Shown piece by piece: positions 47,384 through 60,468 of a stretch of 64,000 nucleotides of DNA; within the stretch, counting starts at the first letter, position 1, and every line of letters begins with the position of its first letter. Where the stretch lies: assembly GCA_043228905.1 (NCBI GenBank), contig JBHGNT010000007.1:4712001-4776000 (forward strand), given 5' to 3'. Made by a program: the position numbers and the translations under genes. The notes under the pieces are model-generated. The model searched no databases and was not told the origin of the DNA. It saw nothing but the letters and a program-made list of their open reading frames with translations. The DNA is from Azolla caroliniana (lineage: Eukaryota > Polypodiophyta).

Positions 47384-50300
47384 GCCTTGGATTTCTCTTG
47401 TTTCTAACCTGCCTTTAGCTCTCTCTCCTTTCTTTTCTTTTGTAATAAGTAAGAATACCTCTCATTGCACGTTCTGTTTTTTTCTTGTAAAAAATAACTG
47501 CAGAATCAACCAAAATGGTTTACTTCCAAAGGAGCAATCCTGGGTTTTTGTGCAAAGATAAACTATATTCGAGTTATTAGAACTTGTTTCTCAGGATGCA
47601 CATTGCGTACATCAAATATGGATGATATTAAGAGAAAAAAGAAATAGAAGAAGCAAGGAAAGATTAATGATATTACAGGGTGGAGCAAGTATTTCTATGG
47701 CTATATTTGGGTATCCACTCTGGTAACAACTGAAGAATCTCTCCTTCAATCATCGAAAGGTAGAGTAACATGTCCATGTGTTTGTAAGCTGTGAGTTTAT
47801 ACATCCCATGTAATTCATGATGTTTGGAAATTTAAAGAGAATGCTGGGGTGTTTAGAACTATGAAAAACTTCTTGATATTTAAAACTGTGAATTTTGTAC
47901 TACTGTGTATATGGGGTTATTCATGTGAGAAACACATTAAGAGAAAAACAAAGACATCAGGGATATGCAAGAGGTGTTTTTATTTCTATGGTTACATGTT
48001 TGTATAAAATCAAAGGTCAATGCTCATAATAGTAAATGGTGAAGTAGTGCTAAAGAGGGGAGGGGGGTTGCGATGATGTTCTAAATCCTTGTTTCTTCAG
48101 TCTGAGATAAACAGGATTTCATTATTGGAAGTAAGCCACACTATGATGTTAAGCCAGGGTTTGGATTGTATAATTCTTCATGTAACTTCACCATGATTAT
48201 TTGCTCTTGAATTATACACCATCCATACAAGTATGTAGAGTTTGGTACGTGTTAATGGTTTTAGGTATGCATGTTATTGCTTTGTGTTAATGACATATTT
48301 GTACTCATATTGATTTAGTCCCTTTACATTTAGACATTCGATACATCCCCGTGTAAAGGATTGTTTGATTCATGGTTATGAACATGTTTAAAAGGCTTGA
48401 TGACGTAAAAGGCATGGTAAATGTTAATGACTATATCTTTAGGTTAGCTTACTTTGATAATGGTTAGATTGGTAAAGGGAAACTTTAGCTTTCAATAGTC
48501 ATGAATGCAATATGCCATTATAATTACCCTTCATAATGTCATCGCTAGATGATTGATATGTGATAATTCTTAGATTGATTGCATTTTCTTGAAATGCTTC
48601 TTAAATAGAAGTTTGCAAATGATTTGGTAGTTGCTTTTGGGCTTTTGTATCTTTGGATTTTGCTTGCCTATATGCCTCAAATAACTCATTAATGGGCTTA
48701 ATGTGTTTGTATATGTGCACTTGTCTGGTCCGTCTCTTTCCTCGTATTAGTTGAGTGTCTATGTAATTATATTCATCATGTTCTGCATTATGATCAAACC
48801 ATGACATGTGATATAACACTTGGGCCATAGCTTTATTCGAAGATTGTTTGTATTATTGTTTTGGAAATTCTGGTCATTCAATCTTTTTTATGTTGTACTA
48901 AATTTGCTTTGAACCTGTAAATGTTCTGCTCTATCCATATATAGATATTTTCACATGAAGTCCCTCAACTGACAACAAGTGTGATTGTTAGCGAGAGGAC
49001 TACTTTGTTTGACAGAATACCGAAAAGCCTTGGGTGGCTACAGAAACCTTGGATTAGGTCATATAAAAGAATATATGATGCACAGTGAAAAGAGAAAGAA
49101 GGTTCAAGTTGTTTTTACATATGCTATTCATTGGTGTGATTGGAACATGTTTTCCAGATATTGGGCAATGAGAGGTCTTTCATAAAAGAAATGCCGCAAA
49201 TACTCTTTTGTAACCTCCTTGGGGCATACTTCCCATGTCGATGGAAATCATAGTTGTGAATGGTATGGTGGTCTCATTAGACTTCTCTTACAAAGTCGGT
49301 TTAACTGAAAGTACGAATCCAGGATATTCCATGCTTTGTTTAATGGAAGACATTGGGATGTCTTGATCAGTGGAATCGTAACTTTTCTTGACATTAAGCT
49401 TTAACAACCGAGTGATGTTTGTCTAATCTCATTGTTGTGAATAATAAGAGGGGTAGAGGTGTGGGGTCGAAATAGAAGAAAGGTAAGGGGGTTGAGAGAG
49501 ATTTAAGGATTTAGATAATCAAGGGATGGAGGCTCTTATCTATTACAAAGGTGGGTTTATAGACTTCTATCTTTTATATTTGGAGGGTTGCGTATGAAGA
49601 TGTGGCCGAATATCCAGCAATTTCTTTGTGGCCTTTTGTCGGGTCTTTTTCTTCCCTTTCTCAGCTACTACTTTATCACTTTTTGTATTATAATCCTAAC
49701 TAGTCATGTGTCCTTTTTAGACAGTTATACATGCCCACAATTCCTTAGAGTGAAGTCAAATGCATTATCCATCAGGGTATGGGTGCTCATTGATTTGCAT
49801 GCTTACTTCTCATTTAATTTGGTTTGCTCTTGTTATTTGTTGTTCGTTGTCGACCGTCAAATGTTTGTGTCATTTAAGATATGATCAACTTCAATATCCC
49901 TTGCCAAATTTGTTGTTTGTTGTTGGCGTTCTCATTAAAAATTACATGGAACTTGTTTTTTTGGTTGCCTCATTCAGTCTCTTATCACTTATCTTGATAG
50001 TTCTCTTTTGTTGGGATCCACTATTTTTGTTGGTTCTTGGAAATAGCATGTTCTTGTGGTCCTCTTTGTGTGGCATTGGATGACCATAGGTCATTTTTGA
50101 ATCATTTGACAGTGGACACAACAAGATTGGTTGATTTGGTTGAGGTCCATGGTCATTCCATGTCTTCATACATTGGTTGGATGTAAAAATAATCACATAA
50201 TTATCAATATTTTAGAAGAGAACAATAATTCCTCGTTTGGCTTGAAGACCCTTTAGTGGATAAATGGTTTAACACAATCAATAGTAAAGGTCCAAGGCTC

Positions 50301-53300
50301 TATAGTGGATTAAATGGGTAAAACAATCAATGCTATGGCTACAAGGCTTCTTGGTAGATTGTGTTGTCCTTTTAATCTTAACAGAAAAAACAATATGAAG
50401 AGGAGCTTGGGTGTTAATGTCATGGTAGTAATGGTGTTGTGAAAGAATATAGCTATATATGAATTGTGAGACAGAACTATTCAGGTTTTCAGAGAGATGT
50501 CTCCTCAAATTGAGCTTGACACAGGTGTAGTTCATCAAGTCTTGGGTGGCTTGTCAAGTTTCATTAGGGGAAATATGGAGCCACAAATGTGTGCTTTAGG
50601 ATTAGTGGTAACAAAAATTTGACCAATAGGATGAGAGTGTTTGGGAATTATAGCTCACTAGGTTGCCATTTTAGGTGGCGTTTTTTCATAAGTAAGAAGA
50701 CACACATGTTGCTTGGTGAACATGTTTATTTTTAATACCAAGAAGTATAAGGTCCCTAAATTAGTCAAGGGATTTGGAAGATTAGAAAAAACTTTCAACT
50801 ACTTTAGAAAGTCTAGGTTGACCTACTTCAAATGTATTAAGGTCACAACTTTACAACTAAAGTTTGATATGTATTCCATGTTAAAAGTGTACAAAACAAG
50901 TAAGCCTATTAAGGCAAGCATAAAGATGATGTTTATTCTTGCAAGATCCCTACCTCCGATATAATATTCAAGTACGTAAATACACAATCTAGTCTTTATG
51001 TTTGATTTCATTACAAGAGATGGCAAATGAAGAACAGGAAATGGATCCCGTTACAATTAATGGAAGAAATAAACACATATCTAGAAATCTAGTCATGCTG
51101 GGGTGATAATGGCTCATAGAGACTAGAGCATGTTTGATATTTGAGAGTGGCTCATGAATGTTGACACGATGATATGCCCTCTGCATTTTTTTTCATATTG
51201 GATGTCACATGGTTCAAACACATGTGATTCAAGTTTTGTGTTTATTTTTGTCACAATAATCAATTTCATGTTTACCATTCATGACTCATGTTCAACGTTG
51301 TACGAAAAGTCCATGTTTGTGTTCAAATTACAATTTGTTGACGGATCCTCGTTGCATGTAGAAAGGGAACATTTGTTGTTCCTTGGGGGTACAATCCAAT
51401 GTAGAAGAGGCTTAATCCCTTCGTTTCTTCTTAGAATCTCCAAGATTTTTTTGCTTTGGTATTTTGAGAATTGTCATTTATTTAGACAATTAGTAATTGA
51501 ATATATAATCTCATGTGAATCATTTTCAATATGCACAATATAATTTATTTTTATGATGGAAGTTACATACGGAGATTTAATTGTTTTTGTAACATGTCAA
51601 TTATTTCATGTAACTTTATTAATTTTTTTGTTCTTATAATGATCTAAAGTCGTAATGGTTTGAATTTTGTGTTTATTTCATTGAGATAAAATTTGATGAG
51701 TTATTTTGCATAATAGATAACAGAAAAAAACAAAATATCTTCCATAAGGAGAGACCTTTTTACCCTCACTTTTATTTTTGTTTTCATTGAGATAAAATTT
51801 GATGGGTTATTATTCATAATAGAGAACAAAATAAAATATCGTACACAAGGAGAGACCTTTTTGCCGTCACTTTTATTTTGACTTTAGTTATTAAGGTAAT
51901 AAGCACCCATGTACTCCCGACTACGTGTGAAAAATTGGGAGCCATGGTTGCTATCACTCTTCTATTCTAATACGCTACCTTGTTGGGTAGTTTGAACTCA
52001 TCATCATTAAATCGGAAATAGCATGGTCCTTCCACACCCTTATTTGATGAAGTGGAATCCTTTTCATTGTTCGATTCATTACTTAGTTCTTGATCATCAA
52101 GCACTTGATTGGCTTGTTCTTATGATGCCTTACTTTGTGCATAAACGAAATGTTATTCTAGATGGGCGAGGGAAGTTTTGACTATACAAAGCAAGACTTA
52201 GGGTCTTGATTGGGAAGTGGGAATCTTCATGATGATGCTTGATAAGAAGCTTATATATTGTTTGTTTAGTACGAGCCATCACTTGGAGAAAGAGAGAGAT
52301 CCCAATCAAGGTGAACAACACCAATTTCAAAATCTCAAATACAATTCATTTGTTCTCTCTCAATATCTTGTCTCATGTCTTACATTCTTTGTCTCCTTTT
52401 TGCTCTGCTCTAACTATCAGTGACAACACCCAACCAAATGAGTGGAATTTTCTCTTATTAATTTTTTGCACTGAGCCGGTTTTGGCAACATTTATGATTG
52501 AGCATATTCTTGACTTTTTTGACAATTTTTTTTGGCACGAGTTTTGGGCCATTTAATCCTTCTTCTTTTGCAACCTTGTTTACGAATTTCTTCTAATTTA
52601 TCACTGCAAAGAATAGAGAGAGTGGCCACCCTGCTTGATTCTCATGTTGTTTACCTTTCTTCAATATTGATACAATGTTACAACTTTTTCATTTTTTTAC
52701 TATTTGTGAGCTTGAACATTTTGAGGTGAACCTTGCATTCTTCATACAACCAAGCATTGCAGGGGAAACTAAGCATTTCATGTCCACCTTGACGTGCATT
52801 CAAAGATTGATCCTTCAATGTCTCCTAATTGTTTTTTACATCGTTACAAAAGCAAAGGTTCATGAGAGGAGTTTTTTTATAGCAAGTTCACATAATGTAC
52901 CTCTTTTCTTTTTGTTCTTTATTGCATCAATAAATGTGTGAGTTTTTTGGTTGTAATGTGCAAGTATAAGGGCTTGTTGTTTGAGTCTAGTGATATTGGG
53001 CCCATTTTGAATTTATTCACCATGGATGCATCAAGTTCTTTCATCAATACACAATTAACTAGGTTCCTCCTGAAGCTAGAAGACATGTGAAAGCATTCGT
53101 TAATGGAAATAGATTGATACTACTGAGAATCTTTAGGTTTTTGTAATTAAGCATGTGTATGAGAAGCCTACCATAATCTATCACAATACAATATTTTGAG
53201 CCACATGTTTGAATATGACACAATTACATTATAATCAATTCACATTTTGATAAGTTCCACCTTTAGCATTAAAATCTCCCACAACCAACAATTTTCCAAT

Positions 53301-53369
53301 CTTCTAATATGTAAGAATGTTAGCACACACATTAGAAAAATTATCATAATGATTTAACTCATACAAGTT
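47384..53369. other. Long intergenic region, no gene supported
   Basis: About 6 kb of AT-rich DNA. Frames at 48601-48828 (minus), 48985-49185, 49588-49884 and 51154-51543 lack family resemblance, splice context and coding-like composition. They may be decayed transposon sequence. A tandem duplication lies at 51680-51886. Confidence 0.45.
51680..51886. repeat. 106-bp tandem duplication
   Basis: ttgagataaaatttgatg occurs at 51681 and 51787. Both copies end in a ctttttrccntcacttttattt block. Confidence 0.85.
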
Positions 53370-55379
53370 ATAGTAGTTGGACTCTAGGAGGACAGGCCAC
53401 CGGCGACGGAGCAAGAGCAGGAGTAGGAGCTGAATCGCGCCCACCTTAAGACAACACGGGGGAACGGAGAAGATGAGCGGAGCAGGAGCCGCAGAGCAGA
53501 GGCCACCGGGGAACAGAGAAAGAGAAAGAGCAAGAGTAGGAGCTGAATCACGCCCACCTGACAACGCAGAGAGGAGGGCTACAAACGTGGGGCACACAGA
53601 TCCCCTCTCTGCAGGTCCTGCCCTCTCTGTTCACGACCTACAGGGCGGTGGTCGTCACAACCCCCTCGCCGCCGCCGTCGCCGTGCAGAGTTGTTAGGGT
53701 TATACCCCAACAAAGTTCGAGAAGTGGGTTCGAAGAGTGGGCCCCCCTCTCCAAACCCAAAGTTTTGCATGCAAAAAAATTGGTCATTTAAAAAAGAACT
53801 ACCCCGTGAGAGCTACTAAAAAACCCGCCAAGGAGACCCGAGAAGGTCATGGCACCATAGGCCATGAGAAGCCCCCCTCACCACGACCCGATAAGGCTGT
53901 GATGGAATGACGAGTGGCGGGGAAAAACCATGCCCTCAACTCCATAGGCACAAAATCCTCCATCGCCTTTGAGCTCCAATCGATTTGATCTACTGCAAGA
54001 GCTCCCTCCCACGGATGAACACTCCCCTAGTTCTTTCTTAAGCCCTAAGGAACGACCTACGGTGACACCAAGCACACAGGAGAAAATTCTCGTTAAACCT
54101 TACAAAACAGGAAAGAGACGAAGGATAAGTCATGTTAAGACCTTAATGCGGATCTTGCGCGGAACTACACCCAATGGAGAAGCAACAAAGCAAGGCTGAA
54201 GTTTGAATATCACGCCTCAAATCATAGTCTTCGCAGACACAAATGAGTGTGATACCTCTAGTTAGAACCTTGAACGACACCCACAAAACACCTTGAAATG
54301 GCTAGGTATCGGGCATAAGATGTTGGGAACCATGTCCCTCCGGATGGGAAAAGAAGGATCATTTTGGTGAGTATCTCGGCCAAGGTCGAGGCCAAAACCG
54401 AAACCATAATCGAAAACCGAAATCATTTCGGAAGACTATAATTATAAATAGTCTAAAATGCCCTTGTGGATTATACTTTTAAATAGTCAAAAAGTTGCTT
54501 TTGTTTATAAGCAACTAGGGCAAACTTTAGTAAGTATGTAGTTGATCATTATTGAAAAGTTAGAACAAGGTAGTTGCCTTGTCGTTGCCTCCGAGGTACG
54601 TATTTTTGTACTTCCTCTCTACTATAGTGATATGTTTTCTTGGGGTTTGTGGACCCCCGTGGATTTTTCCCATTTCGGGGTTTCCACGTAAAATATCAGT
54701 GTCTTTGTGTCTGCACGTTTTTTTGTCTATGTACTACTTCTTGTTCTTTGCACACGAATACGAATGTGTAATTGGTTTTAGCCGGTCGATTTCAACATAA
54801 GATAGTGGAAAAAATAAGGGTACATGTATCGGCAATACACAATAATGGAGTATCAACGACCTCAATCTCCTTTCCACTCTTGCTACCGGCACAAGAAGAT
54901 TGGTCCAAATCCAAGATGAACGATATGCTATGTAGCCAAGCAACATGTTTTGTAACAAAAATAAGAGACGAAGACCTCATGAACGAACTAAAGAAGCATT
55001 GGAATAACACTGAATTTTGGTGAACCATGGATGAAGAGGAACCTAATCTCTGCCACATCCACATGCGGACTATTATAGACACCCATCTAAATCTAACCTT
55101 TTTCTATTTCTATGAGAAGTAGGAAGGGGCGATTGAAGCTCACCAGATAGCCCACAAACTCCACTCATGGATTTGGACCATCATCCCATCAGTGAAAATG
55201 ACTGGATGTCTAAATGGTGAGTGCTCTCCACTCACAATCTTTTGTACAAAGCATTAGGAACAACCGACAATCTCCCACCCTATTCGATGAGTATGAAAAT
55301 TGTAACATGGAACATCCAAGGGCTCAGGAGCCGACTAGACCAACAAAACAGATGGAAATTGAGAAGGGATCTTGAGGAA
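53370..55379 (+). pseudogene. LINE 5' remnant (ORF1-like region and endonuclease start)
   Basis: GC-rich DNA starts at about 53390 and contains a repeated gagtaggagctgaatc-rgcccacct unit (about 53420 and 53535). At 53960-54190 a frame reads SSNRFDLLQELPPTDEHSPS, typical of the low-complexity ORF1 or gag-like part of plant LINEs. At 55289 SMKIVTWNIQGLRSRLDQQ is the start of an APE-type endonuclease. A solo LTR splits it at 54321-54797. It stops at the Copia 2 LTR. Confidence 0.65.
54321..54797 (+). mobile_element. Solo LTR with a perfect 5-bp target duplication
   Basis: 477 bp, TGTTGGGAACC to GATTTCAACA, with inverted ends TGTTG/CAACA. TAAGA is duplicated exactly at 54316-54320 and 54798-54802. 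Near its 3' end it carries the ggggtttccacgtaaa sequence common in plant Copia LTRs. No internal region is present, so it is the product of LTR-LTR recombination. Confidence 0.9.
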
Positions 55380-55728
55380 TGTATATTAGGGGTGCTTCTT
55401 GTCGAATATGAGTGTATAATGGCCGTATTTACACTATCCCTTTGGACAGCCCAAGTTCGGGCTATTTCTGTAAATAGCATAAAGGGCAGTTGCCCTAGGA
55501 CAATCACTATATAAAGTGATTTTGTAACCTTTAGAAAAGGTTGTTGTTGTCGTTGGTTATTATTTTTGTAACTGTTGCTATTGGAATATAACATTTCCTT
55601 TGTGCCTCTCTCTCTCTCTCTCACTCACTCTCTCTCTCCCTCTGTGTCTGTCTTGCTCATGCATACACAGGTTCTTCTTCATCATGAATGTTGCTTGCAC
55701 TTCCGCATTGACGGCCTTGTCCCCAACA
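55380..55728 (+). mobile_element. 5' LTR of Copia family 2 (left end uncertain)
   Basis: It ends CCCCAACA two bases before a primer site. A TATA box (actatataaagtg) is at about 55508-55520 and a CT-rich leader at 55600-55640. The left end at TGTATATTAGGGG is a guess, because the LINE sequence fades there and the partner LTR is outside the window. Confidence 0.5.
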
Positions 55729-55730
55729 TT

Positions 55731-55742
55731 TGGTGTTAGAGC
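55731..55742 (+). other. Copia 2 primer-binding site
   Basis: TGGTGTTAGAGC, a two-base variant of the tRNA-Met primer site TGGTATCAGAGC, followed by gttggaggttc. Confidence 0.65.
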
Positions 55743-56394
55743 GTTGGAGGTTCTTCAACCCACTGCCGACTGTCATCGCACAACACAACATTCTATTTTC
55801 GTTTTCTTTGAAGAACAGAGAAGGGAGAAGAAAAAGACAAAGAGCTCACATCTCACTGTGTTAAATCAAAAATTAGAGTAAGCTAGTCGGTTGTACTCTG
55901 TTCCTGTGATTGTAATTGCTTGAGGGGAGCTCCTTGAGCAACAACCGACCCAATCGTGCTTCATTTGGTTAAACAACATCCGAATAGGTCATCGGATGCT
56001 ATTCACCCACTGCAGATTGGTCTCTCGGCAACAACCACTTTGTGCTTCACTCGACTGATCGACATTCGGGAGGATCAGTTGGATCTGTCCCTCTCATTGC
56101 TGTAGTCATCCGAAGCAAAATCGGCCCAAACAATCAGTTTTGCGTAATCGGTATTCGGCATACAATCAGAAGCTAACCGGGCTCACTCCGACTCGGCAAC
56201 ATTCGGGAAGACAAGCCAGTTCTATACCTCAAGTTACCGGAGTCACTCCGAGCAAGTTCAGCAACAAGTATCCGAAACCAAACCGACTCGGGTTCAAAAC
56301 CGACTAGAACGATATCGGGTGAGCCGACCGACTGCACCCCACTAAGGTTCGTAGTCAACTCCGAACCGAGTCTTACCAACCGAAACCGAAGCAG
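55743..56394 (+). other. Copia 2 untranslated leader
   Basis: About 650 bp between the primer site and gag, with no coding capacity. It is rich in accga and tcgg phrases. Confidence 0.6.
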
Positions 56395-57687
56395 ATGGCA
56401 TCAACATTCGGCTCATCAGAGATGAGTCTAAGGAGGTTCGACGGTTCGAACTTTAACTTTTGAAAGGAACAAATGCAGGACTATCTGATAGTCAAGGGTC
56501 AGATAGACCTGATTGAGAATGAAAATCCTCCAGAAGCATACAAGGCAAACGAGTGGCTAAAGCTGGATAGAATCGTCCGCGCCACGATTCGGATGCACTT
56601 GTCGGAGTCAGTGTACTTCACAGTGCAATCATGCACGACAACGTTTGAACTTTGGAAAACACTATCGGAAACTTATGAAAAGAAGGTTGCCGCAACGAAG
56701 AGGTATCTGATCCGGCGCCTCTACAACTTGCGGATGAAAGAATCCGATTCGGTTCAGGCACACCTCAATGAGTACGAAAGCATAAGCTCCCAAATCTCGT
56801 CTCAGGGGATGACAATTGAGGATGAACTCAGAGCAATGATACTCATGAGTAGCCTCCCCTCTTCATGGGAAACTTTCGTTACAACCGTGTGCAATGCTTC
56901 AACAGCTGCCGTTAAGTACTCCGAAGTCACGAGCGCAATCCTGACTGAAGCAGCTTGGAGAAAGTCTTTTGCCAAAGACTCGGCAGATGAAGCTTACGTA
57001 GTACAAGGTTCGACCGACCGATCGAACAACCGGGGAAGAAGTTCTTCCCGACTGCTGAACAATCAGCGAAGCCGGAGCAAGTCTCGGGACAATCGAATAT
57101 GCAACTACTGCAAGAAACTGGGACACATCAAAGCCGACTGCAGGGCACTCAAAGCAAAAACCGACAAAGCTCAAAGAGCGGATCAGAAGAGTAGCCGACA
57201 TGAGGAGGTCAACTATGTCGGCTCGGCAACCGAAATTTTGACGACCGACCCGAACATACTGTCCATAGAGAACCCAGTCAAATCAGAAGTTCTGCTTACA
57301 ACTGAGGAATTGAGCACATGGCTCCTGGACTCGGGCACATCGTATCATGTGACACCTCACCGATCTCAGTTTCGGCAATACTCGGACCGACACTCCCACT
57401 TAGTTCGAGTCGGAAACTCGCAACACTGTGCTATAATCGGAATCAGCACCGTTGAGCTCAATCTTCCGGGAGGATCTACACTCGTACTACACAACGTCCG
57501 ACACGTTCCTAAGCTTTCAAGACCCTTGATCTCAGTCGGACAACTTGACGAAGCCGGCATCCGTGCCGGATTCTCATCAGGAGGGTGGACACTCCACAAA
57601 GGGAACCTCCTGCTTGCTCGAGGACCAAAGGTACATTCCTTGTATCCTTTATATGTCACACTCAAAGAGGGTGACTTACTTTGGTAG
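56395..57687 (+). pseudogene. Copia 2 gag and protease with one premature stop
   Basis: Gag starts at ATG 56395 (MASTFGSSEMSLRRFDGSNF). It hits TGA at 56461, where a Trp codon is expected (FNFW to FNF-stop), then reads on from KEQMQDYLIVKGQ through LKLDRIVRATIRMHLSE and TYEKKVAATKRYLIRRLYNL. The CCHC knuckle is CNYCKKLGHIKADC at about 57100-57141. The protease motif is WLLDSGTSYHVTPH at about 57320. The frame ends at 57687, and the polyprotein continues in another frame. Confidence 0.92.
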
Positions 57688-58700
57688 ATATCCCCGTGTC
57701 ATCGTTATGGCATGGACGACTTGGACACCTTAGCAAGGCCGGCATAACGCACCTATCTAGAGCCAGTTACATCCCCAAACTCTCCTTCTCGGATCACCAA
57801 TTCTGTGAGCATTGCCAGTACGGCAAACAGGTAGCCACATCACACCCGACATTAGCACCAAGAGAATCGAGCCCCCTCGATTTAGTCCACTCGGACGTCT
57901 GTGGCCCGATGCCACATCAGTCTCTCGGTGGTGCTTCGTACTTCGTCAGTTTTATTGACGACTCGACTCGGAAGGTGTGGGCTTATCCCATCAGAACCAA
58001 AGATCGGGTGTTCTTGATCTTCTCCAAATCTCTTGCAATGGTCGAAAATCAGACTGGTCGGAAACTGAAATGTCTCCGAACCGACAATGGAGGAGAATTC
58101 AAGTCTGAAGAATTCGTCAACTTCTGCTGGGAACGCGGCATTTGACATGAATATACGACACCCTATAGTCCGGAGCAGAATGGAATTGCTGAACGCATGA
58201 ATCGGACGATTCAAGAATGCGTAGTATCCATGCTCCAACACTCCGGACTATCGGATGGCTTCTGGGCGGAGGCTCTACTTACGGCAGTACACATAATAAA
58301 TATGTCGCCAAGTAGACCTCTAGGACTTCAAATACCTTAGGAAATATGTACCGGCAGTAAGCCGAATTATGACAAACTGAGGATCTTCGGTTGCGAGGCG
58401 TATGCTCTCATACCGAAAGACGACCGCCGGAAACTCGAACCAAGGTCACGAAAATGTGTTTTTCTTGGATATGGACCCGACGGTGAGATCGGATACCGAC
58501 TCTGGGACCCCGAGCACAAACAAATCATCCGAAGTTCGGACATCGTGTTCAACGAATCGGCTATGCATAAAACGGCCGAAAGGCCTATTGAAGTCCGAAG
58601 GGTAATATTTTCCGAAGTGCCAACCCTTCATGCTGACCCAACCCATAACATGAGATCGGTTTCACGTGTAACCGACATCGACACCCGATGCGACTAGTCT
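57681..58700 (+). pseudogene. Copia 2 integrase, broken
   Basis: A frameshift near 57680 moves the polyprotein into a frame with SLWHGRLGHLSKAGITHL and CEHCQYGKQ (zinc segment). The core then reads LDLVHSDVCGP, FVSFIDDSTRKVW and LKCLRTDNGGEF, with a TGA at 58143, and then YTTPYSPEQNGIAERMN, supplying the DDE residues. More stops occur before YALIPKDDRRKLEPRSRKC and the C-terminal region to about 58700. Confidence 0.9.
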
Positions 58701-59993
58701 AGTCATACCTCGCAGATCTGAGAGATTGTCGCAACCTCCGGAGAGGTACTCTCCTGGAATTTTCTTTACCGACGTCTTACGAAGAAGCATCGACATCTGT
58801 TGATTCCGCCCCATGGCATCTGGCGATGGAGTCGGAAATGCACTCCATTCGAGCAAACAAGACTTGGGACTTGGTCGAATTACCGAAGAATCGACGTGCT
58901 CTCCCATGTAAGTGGGTCTATCGACTAAAAGAGACGTTCAACTCGACCAACCCAAAGTACAAGGCCATATTAGTTGCGAAGGGATTTAGACAAGAATATG
59001 GCGTCAACTTCGATGAAATCTTTTCACCAGTGGTGAATATGACGATCCTTCGTTTCATGCTCGGCGTCGTGGACACCGACAACTTGGAGCTAATTCAGCT
59101 AGATGTCAAAACGACATTCCTCCACGGTGACCTACAAGAGGAAATCTATATGGAGCAGCCGAAAGGCTTTGTGGCATCTGGCCAGGAACATCTAGTCTGC
59201 CGACTCAAGAAGAGTCTCTACGGCCTGAAACAGGCACCCTGACAGTGGTACAAGAAGTTCAACGACTTCATCCAATCGGTCGGCTTCTCAAAGAGTGATG
59301 AGGACCACTGTCTCTTCACCAAAACAACTCAAGACGGGTCTCCCGTCTTCTTCATCATCTACATGGACGACATGCTACTCTCCGGTCGGCATGCCGGAGA
59401 GCTCACCGAACTCGTTCAGAGACTGCGGTTGAAGTTTGCCATGAAGGACCTCGGTCCAGCAAGACACATACTCGGTATGAAGATTAGTCGGCATCGCGAT
59501 ACACGACAACTTTTCTTGTCTCAAATCGACTACATCGGACGTGTCGTGGAACGCTTCAACATGCACTCGGCCAAGTCTGCTTCAACCCCGCTCCCCATCA
59601 ACCTTTGGCTATCTCAGTGAGACTGCCCGACATCCGGTCCAGAGGGGGAAGATATGATGTCGGTACCGTATGCACCGGCAGTCGGCTCCCTCATGTACGC
59701 GATGGTCGCGACATGACCTGATATTTCTCACGCCGTAGGAGTCGTCAATAGATTCATGCACAACCCCGGCCGATCGCACTGGAACGCAGTCAAGCATGTG
59801 TTCAGATATCTAGCTGGCACAAAAGACCATGACATTCTTTTCGGCCCAAACTCAACCTCAGGCGTAGTCGGTTACACCGACTCGGACTTCGCCAGCTGTG
59901 TGGACAGTCAGAAATCAACAACCGTATATTGTTTCAAATTCGGCAATGGAGCAATCTCGTGGAAGTCAAAACTTCAAGAGTGCACAACCACCT
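58701..59993 (+). pseudogene. Copia 2 reverse transcriptase and RNase H, interrupted
   Basis: Reverse transcriptase runs from WHLAMESEMHSIRANKTWDL (about 58818) through ELIQLDVKTTFLHGDLQEEI and [12 protein letters not shown] (TGA at 59240) to IIYMDDMLLSG, the YxDD site (about 59357). RNase H follows (HWNAVKHVFRYLAGTKDHDI, GYTDSDFASCVDSQKSTT). The sequence ends in WKSKLQECTTT at 59993, where a family 1 Copia LTR has inserted. The expected TEAEY continuation is absent from the window. Confidence 0.92.
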
Positions 59994-60386
59994 TGTTGAG
60001 AGACAAGCTCAACATCGGCCGGATCGGCTGAAGAAGCCGAGGACCGGATTGGTTGGGACCGATTGGTTAGGCCGAGTGTGTAAACCGGGAGGCCGTTAGG
60101 AAAGATATTCTGTGAGGAATATATTTGGGAGTTAGTGTAGGAGCTCTTAATGAGCATTGAAGTACGGTCAGTACTTCGGTCAGTCCTTCGAGGACTTGTA
60201 TAAAAGTGTTCATGGAACACACATGTGTATAGAGTAGTGAATCAAGATCTTTTGTTGTTGAATATAGTTCCTCTTTCTCTCTCTGTCTCTCCCGTGTATA
60301 CAGCGTAAGCTCAAGCTCTCCATTAAACCTGAGTTTTCTATCTTCTGTTCGGTCTTCATACTTGCTTCCGCACGCTACTTTCTACA
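59994..60386 (+). repeat. 5' LTR of the second full Copia family 1 element
   Basis: 393 bp, TGTTGAGAGACAAGCTC to CTACTTTCTACA. It has a TATA-like cttgtataaaagtg at 60193-60206 and a ctctttctctctctgtctctc run. Confidence 0.88.
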
Positions 60387-60398
60387 TGGTATCAGAGC
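60387..60398 (+). other. Primer-binding site (tRNA-Met)
   Basis: TGGTATCAGAGC immediately follows the LTR, the perfect canonical site. Confidence 0.92.
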
Positions 60399-60468
60399 GC
60401 GAGGGTTGAGAACCTCTCTGCAGCCGACACAGTGACGAAGAAGAACAAGAAGAACAGTGGATAGAGGC

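Noticed and set aside
49588-50083. Hydrophobic frames suggesting a membrane protein
   Set aside because: The hydrophobicity follows from T-rich DNA. Two overlapping frames look alike in quality, and neither has splice context or family features.
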